This document shows, in pieces, positions 21,637-32,413 of a DNA stretch of 64,000 bases. Origin of the DNA: Orientallactaga sibirica. Lineage: Eukaryota > Chordata > Mammalia > Rodentia > Dipodidae. Where the stretch lies: assembly GCA_036365145.1 (NCBI GenBank), contig JAEOAD010002232.1, positions 3,989,501-4,053,500 of the forward strand, written 5' to 3'. The position numbers were made by a program, and so were the translations under genes. Under the pieces are notes generated by a model. It did no database searches, was not told the DNA's origin, and saw only the letters and a list, made by a program, of their open reading frames with translations. The stretch's first letter is position 1. Each line of letters begins with the position of its first letter.

Positions 21637-22071
21637 AACATGAATGCTGCTCTCACAGCTAGCCTGACAACCTCCTCCAGGGAGATGATGATAGACACTG
21701 AGGACACACAAAACTCATCAAACCAAAAATCCAGAGGATGCAGAGAGCTCCACACTGAAGGAGACTTATAACATGCACAGGTGAAAGGCTCAGGAAACAT
21801 GGGCACAAATGGGGTAGAAAGATTGGAAGGTGTATCTGAGGCACAACCGCCCACTCCCCACAGACTGACGACTGCAGGCATGACTGACCCCACAGTCCAC
21901 GCCATGAACCACACTGAGGAGAGCCTTCAGCGGAATGGAGCCAGGGAGAGGGGGTACAAGAGTGTAACCTACTGAAGGGGACAAAAAGAGTATAACTCAA
22001 TGGGAATATGACCAATACAGGACATGTTCATACAATAAAACTCGTTTTTTTTTTTTTAGAAAGTAATTATG
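21637..22071. other. No gene seen
   Basis: The 118- and 143-codon reverse frames that cross this stretch run into adjacent SINE and carry no domain. Confidence 0.45.
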
Positions 22072-22227
22072 AAGCCAGGTGTGGTATCCCAGCACTCGGG
22101 AGGCAGAGGTAGGAGGACAGCCATGAGTTCAAGGCCACCCTGAGAAATCAGAGTGAATTCTAGGTCAGCCTGAGCTAGAGTGAGACCCTACCTCGAAAAA
22201 CCAAAAAAAAAAAAAAAAAAAAAAACT
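22072..22227 (+). repeat. B1 SINE
   Basis: Head lacks about 17 bp (GCCAGGTGTGGTATCCCAG); 24-A tail. About 360 bp upstream of the IER3IP1 exon 1 region. Confidence 0.9.
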
Positions 22228-22384
22228 TCATGTTAGAAAAAATATTTTATGTACCTCAAATAGATTCAATACTTAAATATGTAAACAATCTGTTTAAATT
22301 ACGGGAACTTCTATACATACTTGTTTCTTCAGATCCCGTCAATCGAGGTTAGCTACACTGCAAGTGTTCAATTATCACTAGCGG

Positions 22385-22770
22385 CGTCTGCTTGGAAGGC
22401 TGCTGGGCCCACCGGCCTAGCTGCCTTAAGAGTGGGCGGGCCTTAGCCACACGGAGGCGGGGCTTCCTGGCGAGCGCGTTTTGGGCCCCGCCGGCTCTCG
22501 TAGGCGACCGTAGGCGGCGGCCGCGCCACGTCCGCTGCGGCGCCCTGGGAAGAGTCATTGGGCCTTTGGCAGCTTGGGGCCACCATGGCCTTCACCCTGT
22601 ACTCCCTGCTGCAGGCGGCCCTGCTGTGTGTGAACGCCATCGCCGTGCTGCACGAGGAGCGCTTTCTCAAGAACAGTGAGTACGGGGCGCGGGCAGGGCC
22701 GCGGGGGCGGGCGGGCGGGGTCCCGGCGGGGCCGGCCAGCCGCCCTCCTGTCCCCGGGCTGCAGTGGATG
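22385..22770 (+). promoter_or_regulatory. IER3IP1 CpG-island promoter
   Basis: Abrupt rise in G+C and CpG compared with AT-rich flanks. GC-box-like GTGGGCGGGCC (about 22433) and GAGGCGGGGC (about 22454) lie 130-155 bp upstream of the start codon; no TATA box is evident. The exact transcription start cannot be read from sequence. The island covers the 5' UTR and exon 1 and fades into intron 1. Confidence 0.8.
22585..22675 (+). CDS. IER3IP1: IER3IP1 coding exon 1
   Basis: Encodes residues 1-30 of immediate early response 3-interacting protein 1, a small ER/Golgi membrane protein of the Yos1 family needed for ER-to-Golgi traffic. Human loss-of-function causes microcephaly with epilepsy and neonatal diabetes. 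The exon reads MAFTLYSLLQ... through HEERFLKN, which I recognise as the N-terminus including the first hydrophobic membrane segment (about residues 2-22). The start ATG sits in a strong Kozak context (GCCACCATGG). The exon ends AACA|GTGAGT after one base of codon 31, a good splice donor. It joins in frame to 30399. The exon lies inside the CpG island. A TTG-initiated extension upstream is open but has no support. Confidence 0.95.
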
Positions 22771-23353
22771 ACGGTGTGCGGGGGCCCGGGAGGATGCACA
22801 GAACGCCCTGCGCGTCCCTCTTACCGGCTTTCCCCTTTGGAAAGCTGAGGTCTGAGTTAAACACTGGGAGTGGAGGGGGGAAGGGCGTGGCTTATTTGGG
22901 AGTATTTATTAATGGAAGAGTGATTTGTGGACAGAGAAGAGTAGGGGTTCCCAGGCTTTGGGATTCATAGGAAAGGGGAAGGGTACCTAAGTCACCCGTG
23001 TCCCACAAGGTTTATTCAGCACGGCTTGTTGGATGCCCACAGTGTACCACGGATTGTACTCGAATCTAGGAAGACAGATGAAGACACACCTGATGGCTTC
23101 TGGGACCTCACAAGGAGATCTCCGTGCCAGCCTGGCAGGTGTCGTCCTCTTATCTGAGGCAAAATGTGAATCATGAGTCGCAGTTAACCAACTGTGGCCG
23201 TGTGAATCATAGGCACTCAGGCGAGTTTGATTCATTTCATTTGTAACTGCATTTTTTGAGCACCAAATTGTGCCAGCCCTATGCAAGAGGGAGGAGCTTG
23301 GTTACAGCAGTCACACTGCTACTCTAGTGGACTTGAGTTAAAAGTGAGTAAAT
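22771..23353. other. IER3IP1 intron 1 start; ancient repeat trace
   Basis: 23015-23110 (TTTATTCAGCACGGCTTG...GACAGATGAAGACAC) recalls an old mammalian interspersed repeat, not assigned. No coding signal. Confidence 0.4.
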
Positions 23354-23596
23354 GGGCTGGAGAGATGGCTTAGCGGTTCAGGCGTTTGCCTGCAAAGCCA
23401 AGGGACCTCAGTTCAATTTCCCAGGACCCACATAAACCAGATGCACAAGGTGGCACATGCATCTGGAGTTCATTTGCAGTGGCTGGAGGCCCTGGTGCGC
23501 CCATTCATTCTCTATGTCTCTCTCTCCATATCCATCTATCTATCTCTCCCTCCCTCTTTCTCTCTCTCAAATAAATAAATAAAATAGAATATTTTA
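23354..23596 (+). repeat. DIP SINE
   Basis: Full length with (TCTA)-rich tract; imperfect flanking repeat AAAGTGAGTAAAT / AAAGTGAATAAGT. Confidence 0.9.
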
Positions 23597-23937
23597 AAGT
23601 GAATAAGTAACAACAAGTATGCCAAATATTATCAAAGGGAAGTGTAGGGTGATAAATAGTAACTTGAATTTGAAAATGCCTAGAGGAGGTATGTCTGACC
23701 TGAAATCTTGATGCATTAGTGAATATTAACTAGGTGAAGGATGAAAAGTTAGGAGAAATCGAGAGGCTGAAGAAAGCCTTAAGCAGCATCAAGTTGTTTT
23801 TAAAACTGAGGCAGATCAAAACAGTCCTAAACAAGGAAATGGCATGACAGATTTGTGTTAAGATCCTTCCAGGGGAACGGATTGGAAGGGCGAGGAGTGG
23901 ATTTGAAAAGAATAGGGTAGTGGAGTTGGGTGAATAT
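23597..23937. other. Intron, no gene seen
   Basis: May continue the ancient element begun near 23015; no assignment. Confidence 0.35.
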
Positions 23938-24162
23938 ATCCCGATAGTAGTAATAACCAGTACTTACATAGCTACTGTGCAAGGTTTGTATGAAGTATTT
24001 TATGTATGTTTGTGTAAATCTCAGTGGCTGTGGGATAATTACTGTCGTCATTCCTGCTTTACGGTTGAGGGACCTCAAGCACAAAGCTACATGGGTAAAA
24101 GGTAGTATAACTAGGCATACCGACTCAGTCCATCTCTTTACCGCCATGCTTTACCATACCAA
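23938..24162 (+). repeat. MIR (ancient mammalian SINE)
   Basis: Order of blocks fits MIR: AGTAATAACCAGTACTTACAT, TACTGTGCAAGG, ATAATTACTGTCGTCATTCCTG, GTTGAGGGACCTCAAGCAC. Heavily diverged, as expected for its age. Confidence 0.7.
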
Positions 24163-24174
24163 AAGCTAGGTTGA

Positions 24175-24720
24175 ATTGTGTCCTAACACATACTGCCTGT
24201 GGCTGTGATAATATCTGGGAACTGGGTCTTTGCAGATGTCACCAAGTTGAGATGAGTTCATAACTGGTTTAGGTGGTGGCCCCTAGATCTAATGACTGGT
24301 GACCTTGTAAGGAGGAGACTGTGTGATAACAGAGGCATAGATTGGAGTGACATGGCTACAAGCCAAGGAACCAAGGGATCCAGCATCATGCAGCCAGTTA
24401 TTAAGAGAGGGACATCGATATAATTATTATTCAGAGCTCCCAGAAGAAACCCATAGTGGATTGTGGAGATGGCTCAGATGGTTAAAGGTGCTTGCTTGCA
24501 AAATCTACCAGTCATGGTTCCCCATTAGTTCCCCAGTACACACAGAAAGATAGATGCACAAATTAGTCCATGTATCTGGAGTTCATTTGCAGTGTGTGTG
24601 TGTCTCTCTCCAATGAACAGATAAAAATATTTTGCTAAAAGAAGAAACCAGTACTGCTGATGCCTTGATCTTGGACTTGTAACTTCCAAACCTGCAAAAG
24701 TAAATTTTTGTTGTGGTGAA
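24175..24720 (+). mobile_element. MLT1-like MaLR LTR, interrupted
   Basis: GGTTGAATTGTGTCCTAACA, GGTCTTTGCAGATGTCACC, CTACAAGCCAAGGAACC and CTTGATCTTGGACTTGTAAC are MLT1-type landmarks in the right order. A DIP SINE splits it at 24452. Confidence 0.6.
24452..24639 (+). repeat. DIP SINE
   Basis: TSD AGAAGAAACC at 24442-24451 and 24640-24649 inside the MLT1-like LTR; (TG)n replaces most of the TC tract. Confidence 0.88.
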
Positions 24721-24954
24721 CTTAATTGAGGGCTGTGTACTTGTACAAATAACTGAGCAACTATAGTGACAGTAGTGCAGAGAATGTGTTGTGTTATTTT
24801 CTAGATCTCCACAGTGATGTTAATTTCCTTTCAATACAAGGGGGAAACAGTGAAATTTAATACCCCCCAAAATGTTCTTTATTAGAGTTTTTCTTTGTGG
24901 TACTCATTTAACAAGTACTTAATATATCCAGTAGCAGGTTATAAACAATACAAA

Positions 24955-25275
24955 AGGGATGACACAGTGTATTGGCCAACTTTGGCTGTCATGACTAAGT
25001 ATAATAGCCCAGGTAGCATAAGCACTGAACTTGATTTTCTCACAGTTCTGGAGGCTGAAATTCCAAGATCAGGATACCAGCATGGTCCTGTTCTGGTGAG
25101 TTCTCTTCCATGGCATGTAAGTCAGTCCCTTTCTTTTCCTAAGGCTAGTCTTATTGGACTAGGGCTTTACCCTTGTGACTTCAGATGGCCTTAGAGTACT
25201 TCCTAAAGCCCTCATCTGCAGACCCAGTAACATTAAGGACTGGAGTTTTAATGTTTGACGCACAATTCAGTGCAC
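24955..25275 (-). mobile_element. MaLR-like LTR remnant
   Basis: CTCACAGTTCTGGAGGCTGAAATTCC followed by GGTGAGTTCTCTTCC is the complement of the MST/MLT1 pattern. No gene in the rest of the stretch to 25661. Confidence 0.5.
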
Positions 25276-25661
25276 AGCGAACAGTTAAAATATAATAACT
25301 TTGATTTATTTATTTAGGTTCGAATAGCCGCTTCAGACCAATGTAATATTTTAAGAGTTTAGAATTGTGAAAGTTATATGAGCCTGGGTGCTAGAGGGAG
25401 AAATCTGAAGGGGTAGAGCATAGTAAATCTGGTTGTGTACATGTACAGAAAGGATCAGGGCCTTCCACAGGAGGTGGACATAGTTCAAGCATTGTAACTG
25501 ATAAAACATGGAGGAAGTTTTTATGTGGACTTATAAGTTTTTCATTAAGTATATACTCCTAACTAGCATTTCTTGACTTTAACAGATTAAATATAAATTA
25601 TTATGTTGAATAGCTCTTTGTATGTCCTCCTTTTTCCTTCTCTTAATCTAATTAAGTCTTT
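25276..25661. other. Intron, no gene seen
   Basis: AT-rich, no recognised repeat. Confidence 0.5.
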
Positions 25662-25801
25662 TTTTTTTCTTTTGTTTTTTTTCCTTTTGCTTTTTCAAGG
25701 TAGGGTTTTGCTGTAGCCCAGGCTGGCCTTGAACTCATGGCTATCCTCCTACCTCTGCCTCCCCAGTGCTGGGATTAAAGGCGTGTGCCACCACACCTGG
25801 C
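25662..25801 (-). repeat. B1 SINE with internal deletion
   Basis: GCCCAGGCTGG joins directly to CCTTGAACTCATGG; about 26 bp of the body are missing. Confidence 0.88.
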
Positions 25802-25967
25802 TAGTTAATAAAGTCTATCTAAACCTTAAAAAATTATGTTGAATTGGAAATTATGTAGCACAGAGAAAAAAGTTAGTCTAACCTTACCAGATAATTTATT
25901 TCAGCGTTGAGCTTTTTGGTGAAGGCAATTTATTTTTATTTTTTAAATAAATATTATTTTAAGCCTA

Positions 25968-26102
25968 TGTGTAGGGTCTCACTGTAGCCCAAGCTGACCT
26001 GAAGTTCACTATGTAGTCTCAGGTGGCCTTGAATTCACGGAAATCCTCCTACCTCTGCCTCCCGAGTACTGGGATTAAAGGCATGCACCACCACTACCAG
26101 CC
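25968..26102 (-). repeat. B1 SINE
   Basis: Body GAAGTTCACTATGTAGTCTCAGG; head complement CACCACTACCAGCC. Confidence 0.85.
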
Positions 26103-26107
26103 AACTT

Positions 26108-26257
26108 TTTGTTTGTTTGTTTTTTGAATGGGGGTCTTATTCTAGCCAAGGTGACCTGAAACTCACTTTGTAGTCCAGTCTGTCCTCAAACTTAACAGCA
26201 GTCCATCCTCAGCTTTCCAAGTGCTAGGATTACAGGTGTGAGTCACCATACCTGGTT
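26108..26257 (-). repeat. B1 SINE, old
   Basis: More diverged than its left neighbour; same orientation, six bases apart. Confidence 0.75.
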
Positions 26258-26463
26258 GTAAGGCAATTTTAACCTAGATTTGCAAATTTTTTGTCAGTGT
26301 TTTAGGTACTTCCATGTTTATGATAGCATTTGATTAAAATGTAAACTTTTGTGACATTCACAAAAGTAAATCACATGCCTTCTCTCTTACAATAGGGAAA
26401 CTGACTTCAGAGAGGAAGTGTATAAACATCCTTTGGAAACAAGTCTAAAAGAGAAAAGATTTC

Positions 26464-26680
26464 GGGCTGGAGGGATGGCTTAGCAGTTAAGGCACTTGCC
26501 TGCAAAGCGAAAGGACCCAGGTTTGATTCCCCAGGACCTACATAAGCCAACTACACAATGTGGCACATGCATCTGGAGTTTGTTTGCAGTGGCTAGAGGC
26601 CCTGGTGTGCCCATTCTCTTTTTCTCTCTTTCCCTCTCTCCCAAATAAATCAATAAAAATAAAATATTTTTAAAAAAATA
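26464..26680 (+). repeat. DIP SINE
   Basis: GGGCTGGAGGGATGGCTTAGC head; full tail. Confidence 0.9.
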
Positions 26681-26686
26681 TTTCTA

Positions 26687-26935
26687 GGGCTGGAGAGATG
26701 GCTCAGCAGTTAAAGCACTTGCCTGCAAAGCCAAAGGGCCCAGGTTTGATTCCCCAGGATCCATGTAAACGAGATGCACACGGTGGCACATGTGATTGGA
26801 ATTCGTTTGCAGTGGCTGGAAGCCCTGTCAGCCCATTCTCTTTCTCTACCTGCCTCTTTCTCTCTCTTTCTTTCTCTCCAATAAATAAAATAAATAAAAT
26901 ATTTAAAAATAAACTAAATTTAAATTAAAAAAAAA
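26687..26935 (+). repeat. DIP SINE
   Basis: Head-to-tail with the preceding copy; B box reads GGTTTGATTCC. Confidence 0.9.
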
Positions 26936-27189
26936 GAAATTACTACCTTAAAAAATTTCTAGAAGTTACACTTTTTGATCAAAAAAAATTTGGTACATTA
27001 TCTGTATAGTACTTAAAACAAGTTTTTATTGTATGAGATTTTGGCTATGAGATAATTGGTGGTCTTAAACTGTAATTTTAAACTTTGAAAACTTGTGAAT
27101 AAAGCTCCTCCACTTAACTAAACTCACCCGTGTCTAAAGAGGAGCGCCTAATTGCAGAGAGCTTCTTTGGTAGATAAGCATCTTTATAG

Positions 27190-28540
27190 GATTTCTGTAT
27201 AGTCTTAAATAATTAATTAATATTTTAACATGTTGTAGTATGTCCCCTCCCCTCCTCAGTAGGGTTATTGATGTTCACTTTGGGGTAATTAGGGCCTCTG
27301 TCTCTGTGCCCCAGGTTGTCTCTACCTACCTTATGGCTCTTAACAATCTTCCCACCCCTTCTTCTGCAACATTCCCCTAGCCTTGGCAGGTGTGTTATCT
27401 GTTGGTGTTGACTTCTTTGTAGCCTCTGTATTTTTTTTTTTTTAACTTAAAAAAATATTTTATTTAATTTTTTGAGAGGGGGGAGAGAATGGGGCACCAG
27501 GGCTTCTACACGAACTCCAGACACATGGGCTACCTTGTGCATCTGGCCTACATGGTTACTGGGGAATTGAACCTGAGTCCTTAGGCTTCCCAGGTAAGCG
27601 TCTTAACTGCTAGGCCATCTCTCCAGCCCTAGCCTCTGTATTTCTATTATGATGTGTTTCAGTTCACCACAGTGTTTGTTGCTATTATCCTGGATGTGGA
27701 TGCCGGGCTAGTATTGGGACCTGTACTTGTTCTGCAATTTCTTCTGGACCCCAGTAAATGTCACATCTTGTTGTGAACATTCAGCTGTCTTTTCTTTTAG
27801 TGATAGATCTTGGATCTCCCCAGTATTGTCATCTATAAGATAAAACAGATTCTCCAACTAAGAGTGAGAGCAGCTTTGATTAAAAGGAATGTGCCTAGGA
27901 GCTTGAGACACATTTTGCTGAGGCAACCACTCGACTTCTCTGGGTATTGTGATTTTCCCAACCATGGTGTGCTGACTTAGTTCCCAGTAGCAGATACTGA
28001 GTAGGCCTCAAGTCCAATCAGAGGGCAGTTGGTTACCCACAGAGGTTGGGTACCACTATTGTACAAGTGTAGTTCTTGTCTAGCTGGAAGATTGTATGGC
28101 TTGCAGGGTCTCCCTCTTATTCATGCTGTTGGTGACCATTGTCACAAGGTAGCTCCCGTAGCAACACCATGAAGGTTTGCCAGGCAAGGACTGGCTTTCC
28201 TCTCAGTTCTCATGTTGTCTCTCAGTGTTCTGTGATGGCAGCCTCTGGTGTCTTCAGCAATAGGGTCTTACCTTTTTGCTCTGTCTGGTAATCAAGTGAT
28301 TAGCAAAGGCCTGCATTGGGGGACTCACACAGATCACCCTGGCCAAGTGCTCACTATGGAGTTAACCCAGATTTGGCCCTGGGATCCACAAGCCAAAGCC
28401 CATGGTTTAAGGCTTAAGCTTTTTCCACCTTCTACTGGGCATTATGGTCTAGTCTGTCCACCTTCCTTAACAGGGGGTTTTATCTCATATACTGGTTTCC
28501 AGGAGGAAGGTTCCTATTGTACTGATTGCCGTAGCCTTTG
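27190..28540 (-). mobile_element. L1 (LINE-1) 3' UTR, antisense
   Basis: CCAATCAGAGGGCAGTTGGTTACCC, GCCTCTGGTGTCTTCAGCAATAGGGTC and GATTTGGCCCTGGGATCCAC resemble the antisense rodent L1 3' UTR as I recall it. No ORF2 reading frame. Split by a DIP SINE; lies in IER3IP1 intron 1 on the opposite strand to the gene. Confidence 0.6.
27434..27629 (-). repeat. DIP SINE
   Basis: TSD TAGCCTCTGTATTT at 27420-27433 and 27630-27643, inside the L1. Confidence 0.92.
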
Positions 28541-28548
28541 TTGTTGTT

Positions 28549-28678
28549 TTTTTTTTTTGTTTTTTTTTTTTTTTTTTTGGTTTCCAGGAGGTCTCACTCT
28601 GGTCCAGGCTAGGTTAGCTATTAGTCTCAGGGTGGCCTGAACTCACGGCAATCCTCCTACCTCTGCCTCCCAGTGCTT
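28549..28678 (-). repeat. B1 SINE, truncated
   Basis: Ends at GCCTCCCAGTGCTTTG without the head complement; long T tract at 28549-28578. Confidence 0.8.
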
Positions 28679-28691
28679 TGTTGTTTTTTTT

Positions 28692-28803
28692 TTTAATACT
28701 TCATTTTTAATTTAAGAAAAGAGAGAAAGAAGCAGAGAGAGAGATAATGGGCTTCCAGCCACTGCAAATGAACTCCAGACACATGCACCACCTTGTGCAT
28801 CTT
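28692..28803 (-). repeat. DIP SINE, head missing
   Basis: Tail and mid-body only, stopping at CACCTTGTGCATC. Confidence 0.8.
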
Positions 28804-29544
28804 AGCCTTTGGTTTTATGTAGTTTTTCTCTCCACCTTCCCTTTCCCTGAACCCCTCACATATCCTCCAACCCTAATATTCTTTCCCTCTACTTGTATAC
28901 CACAACATTTCTGTCAAAGACGCAGGCTGCCATTATTTAGCCTTTATTTCTATGTGATAACCATTGATTAAACAGAAGCTTCCTGATATACTTGGCTTTT
29001 TCATGTATAAAATAGATTTGTTCCTTGTCTTCAAGCTTAGAAGTTACCATGTCATTAAGTCTTGTTGTCATGTGAAGTAGTGGAAAGTGGACCTAAAATG
29101 AAGACAAGAGAAGGATAATTGTAGAAATGAGGACCTAAGAGTCTTTAGAAGATTGTATAAATTTTTTAAAACCTGGTACATAGAAGCAAAGAAATAATCA
29201 TTATAGGAAAACAACATAGAAGAAGGTGAAGGACTTATTTACAAAAAATAGCAGGTGTTGTGGGTTTGTAGTCCCCACAATTCTAGAAATGAAGAAGAAA
29301 GTTTGAGGGAAAAGGGGAAAAAAGATGTGTCCTGCCAGCAAACTAGTCTGCTGTGCCAGCCTAACCAAACTGACCAAGAGTGTGTTTAGATTTGCCAAGT
29401 GTCTTAGGTAGTGATTCTCTGCTATAGCATTTTATACTCTTACTCTGTTGGGTAATTTAAATCTTATTGAGCCAACAATTTTTTATCTTGGCACTGTTTT
29501 TATTTTCAATTCTGTCCTAAGATGTTTTGTTTGGTATTCACTTT
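28804..29544. other. Intron, no gene seen
   Basis: 28810-28925 is pyrimidine-rich and might be more antisense L1; not assigned. Confidence 0.4.
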
Positions 29545-29918
29545 TTTCATGTGTGTGGTGTGCATTTGTATGCATATTTTTGTGTCTGAGTGTATACATG
29601 TGCAGGTGTGCATGCACATGTGTACATGTATGTCTGGAGGCCAGTGGACAACCTCATACACACTGTTCCTCTGGTGTGCTGCCCACCACCTGTCTTTGAG
29701 ATAGGACATCTCTCTCATTGACCTGGAGCCCACCATTTAGGCTAGTTTTTTAGGCCAGTTAGCACCAGGGATCCACCTGTCTCCACCTCCTCGGTGATGG
29801 GATTCCAGGCACAAAACAATATGCCCTTTCCATTTGTACTGGAGATCAAACTCGGGCCATCATGCTTGCAAGGCAAGCACTTTACCAACTGAGCTATCTC
29901 CCCAGCCCCTTTTTGGCA
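29545..29918 (-). repeat. B4-type rodent SINE
   Basis: (TG)-rich start, GTCTGGAGGCCAGTGGACAAC, then CTGGAGATCAAACTCGG and CAACTGAGCTATCTCCCCAGCCCC at the end. Confidence 0.7.
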
Positions 29919-30138
29919 TATTAAAAGGAAAAAGAAAGAAAAAATACCAGTTAGGTGTCACAGTAGTCTTCATTGAATTAAATGCTGTGGAATAGTTTGC
30001 ACTCTAGATTATTTTATAAAAAGCCAAGTGTAAATAAAGTAAAATGTTGTTGCTGTTTTCAAAAGAAAAAACTAACGCAATACCATAACTTTAAGACATA
30101 TGACTATATGTTACATCTTTAACAAGGGCTCAAACTAA

Positions 30139-30308
30139 TCTTTTTTTCTTTCTTTCTTTTTCTTTTTCTTTTTCTGGTCTCACTCTAGTCCAGGCTGACC
30201 TGGAACTCACTGTCACTCTGTAGTCTCAGGCTGGCCTCAAACTCATGGTGATCTCCTGCCTCTGCCTCCCAAGTGCCAGAACTAAAGGCATATGCCACCA
30301 TACCCGGC
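30139..30308 (-). repeat. B1 SINE
   Basis: (TTTC)n lead; imperfect TSD TCAAACTAATCTT / TCAAATGAATCTT. Ends about 90 bp before exon 2. Confidence 0.88.
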
Positions 30309-30398
30309 TCAAATGAATCTTCTTAAAGATAACTAATGGGAGAGCAAGACAAGTGCATAATAGATTTTAACACAGCTAATTATCTTTCTATTATACAG

Positions 30399-30500
30399 TT
30401 GGCTGGGGAACAGACCAGGGAATTGGTGGATTCGGAGAGGAGCCAGGAATTAAATCTCAGCTAATGAACCTTATTCGATCTGTCAGAACTGTGATGAGAG
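30399..30500 (+). CDS. IER3IP1: IER3IP1 coding exon 2
   Basis: 102 bases preceded by TTATACAG and followed by GTAAGA, so both splice signals are canonical. Completes codon 31 (A|TT, Ile) and encodes the hydrophilic middle of the protein, residues 31-64: a glycine-rich GWGTDQGIGGFGEEPG segment, then KSQLMNLIRSVRTVMR leading to the second membrane segment. Ends after the first base of codon 65. Intron 1 is about 7.7 kb and intron 2 about 1.9 kb. No frame disruption. Confidence 0.95.
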
Positions 30501-30850
30501 GTAAGAAAAACTTGCAGGGCACTCTTAAGTTTTAACTTTGTGGTTTAATTTAAGAAGGCAAGCTTCTGAGTGTGAATGCTCTCATGTATTCTTCCTGTCT
30601 GGGAGCTGCTTTCCTCTAATTTGGTGTTACTGCTTGGGAGTTGCTGGTTTCTTTCTTAAATTGCAGCTTACTTCAAGGTCATCCAATTGGTGCAAATGGA
30701 ATGCCCACTGGTATAAGCTGTGTGTATGTCATCTGTCAGGACTGAAAGATAGAATGCTGCCCTTGGCTGTTTAGAAATGTTTATTTCTACATTGTTATCT
30801 AGAAAAGAATAAAGGTCCTGTATATGCCATTCTATCAGAAAATTTTTTGA
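30501..30850. other. IER3IP1 intron 2, no gene
   Basis: Unique-looking; the 78-codon open frame at 30538 is intronic read-through. Confidence 0.5.
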
Positions 30851-31059
30851 GGACTAGAGAGATGGCTTAGCAGTTAAGGTGCTTGCCTACAAAGCCTAAG
30901 GACCTATGTTCCACTCGCCAGATCCCACATAAGCCAAACACATGAGGTAACAAGTGTGTAAGGTCACACATGCATGTAGAGTTCAATTACAGTGGCTGGA
31001 GGCCCTGGTGTGCCAATTCTCTCTCCCTCTCTTTCTCTTAAAAAAAAAAAAAAAAGCCA
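30851..31059 (+). repeat. DIP SINE, interrupted in its tail
   Basis: Variant with GTGTAAGGTCACACATG; its tail GGCCTTGCCTCAAAA resumes after the next SINE. Confidence 0.85.
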
Positions 31060-31282
31060 GGGCTGGAGAGATGGCTTAGCCATTAAGGCACCTGCCTGCA
31101 AAGCCAAAGGACCTTGGCTCGATTCCCCAGGACCCACATAAGCCAGATGCACAAGGTGGTGCATGCATCTGAGTTCGTTTGCAATGGCTGGAAGCCCTGG
31201 TGCTCTCTCTCTCTCTCTCTCTTGCTCTGCCTCTTTCCCTCTCTCAAATAAATAAATAAAAATAATTTTTTTTAAAAAAAAG
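31060..31282 (+). repeat. DIP SINE nested in a DIP tail
   Basis: Inserted in the A-rich tail of the previous copy, same orientation. Confidence 0.88.
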
Positions 31283-31294
31283 GCCTTGCCTCAA

Positions 31295-31333
<39 letters not shown>

Positions 31334-31510
31334 CCCATATATCGGGATATATTTTAGGAGGAGGATTTTTGATTTTGAGTTCAAGGGGCCACCCTGAGAC
31401 CATAGTTACCTCCATAGTCTCAGGGTGGCCAGAACTCTTGCGATCCTTCCAAAAAAAAAACTCAAAAAAAAAAAAAAAAAAAAAAAAGGCGTGCGCCTTG
31501 CCTCAAAAAA
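31283..31510. repeat. (TA)n plus fold-back B1 fragment
   Basis: GGCCACCCTGAGA (31387-31399) pairs with TCTCAGGGTGGCC (31418-31430): a B1 sense half joined to a B1 antisense half. CCTTGCCTCAAAAAAA occurs on both sides (about 31286 and 31495). Confidence 0.7.
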
Positions 31511-31866
31511 ATATTTTTGAGCAAATTGGTAAAGAAGAGTTCAAACACCAGAGACTCTTTCTTTTTAGCTGCTTTAGTCATAACTTGGGGTCATTGTTAA
31601 TATTTCATTCCTAATTTAATGAGGAAGCTACAGAATCATGATTGCACTGTATCTTGATCCAGGTGTAAAGCCATGTGGCTGTTCATCCAGGTTCAGTGTG
31701 CCTGTGTGCCCAGGTTGCATCAGCACCATCTGAAGACGTTTCACATTGACCTAGATGAACAGTGATTCTTAGTCACATCTCTTTTCCCAGAACTTGGGGG
31801 GAGGAGGCAAGAGATTGCTACAAGTTCCAGACCAGCCTGGTTGTGGGTTTTATGATACAGTTTTTT
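31511..31866. other. IER3IP1 intron 2, no gene
   Basis: 31789-31845 holds a short B1-like piece (CAAGTTCCAGACCAGCCTGG). Confidence 0.4.
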
Positions 31867-32050
31867 TGTTTTTTGTTTGTTTGTTTGTTTGTTTGTTTGT
31901 TTGTTTGTTTGTTTGTTTGTTTTGAGGTATGGTCTTGCTTTATTCCCGGCTAACCTGGATTTCACTATGTACTCTCAGAGTGGCCTCAAACTCACAGTGA
32001 TCCTCCTATCTCTGCCTCCCAATTGCTGAAATTAAAAGTGTGCGCCAGCT
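31867..32050 (-). repeat. B1 SINE with (GTTT)n
   Basis: Thirteen or so GTTT units, then diverged B1 complement. Confidence 0.85.
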
Positions 32051-32106
32051 AAGTGTATTTTTTAATGTTCCCATTATAAGTATTTATGCCATGATTATGA
32101 TGACTT

Positions 32107-32249
32107 TTGGGGGGGGGGAGGGTCTCACTCTAGCTTAGGCTGACCTGGAATTCACTATGTAGTCTCAGGGTGGCCTTGAACTCATGGCGATCCTCCTACC
32201 TCTGCCTCCCAAGTGCTGGGATTAAAGGCGTGAGCCACCACGCCCAGCT
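32107..32249 (-). repeat. B1 SINE
   Basis: Near consensus; ten-G run where the T tail should be. Ends about 108 bp before exon 3. Confidence 0.92.
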
Positions 32250-32357
32250 ATGAGGATATTTTTAAGACGTTTCCATCATCCTTGAATGCTATATACTACT
32301 ATAGATTATTTTTCCTGATTTTTCTTTATAGTAACGAACTTTTCTTTCTCCTTTCAG

Positions 32358-32413
32358 TGCCATTGATAATAGTAAATTCAATTACTATTGTACTGCTTTT
32401 ATTATTTGGCTGA
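32358..32413 (+). CDS. IER3IP1: IER3IP1 coding exon 3 and stop
   Basis: Preceded by a pyrimidine-rich tract and CTTTCAG. Encodes residues 65-82 (VPLIIVNSITIVLLLLFG), the C-terminal hydrophobic membrane segment, ending in TGA at 32411-32413. Total length 82 residues equals the known human protein. Residue 74 is Thr; I recall Ala in human, a conservative change within the segment. All three exons join without a frame break, so the gene looks intact. Confidence 0.95.

Noticed and set aside
22392..22970. Several open frames over the first CpG island
   Set aside because: High G+C lowers stop frequency; these frames overlap exon 1 of IER3IP1 in other frames.
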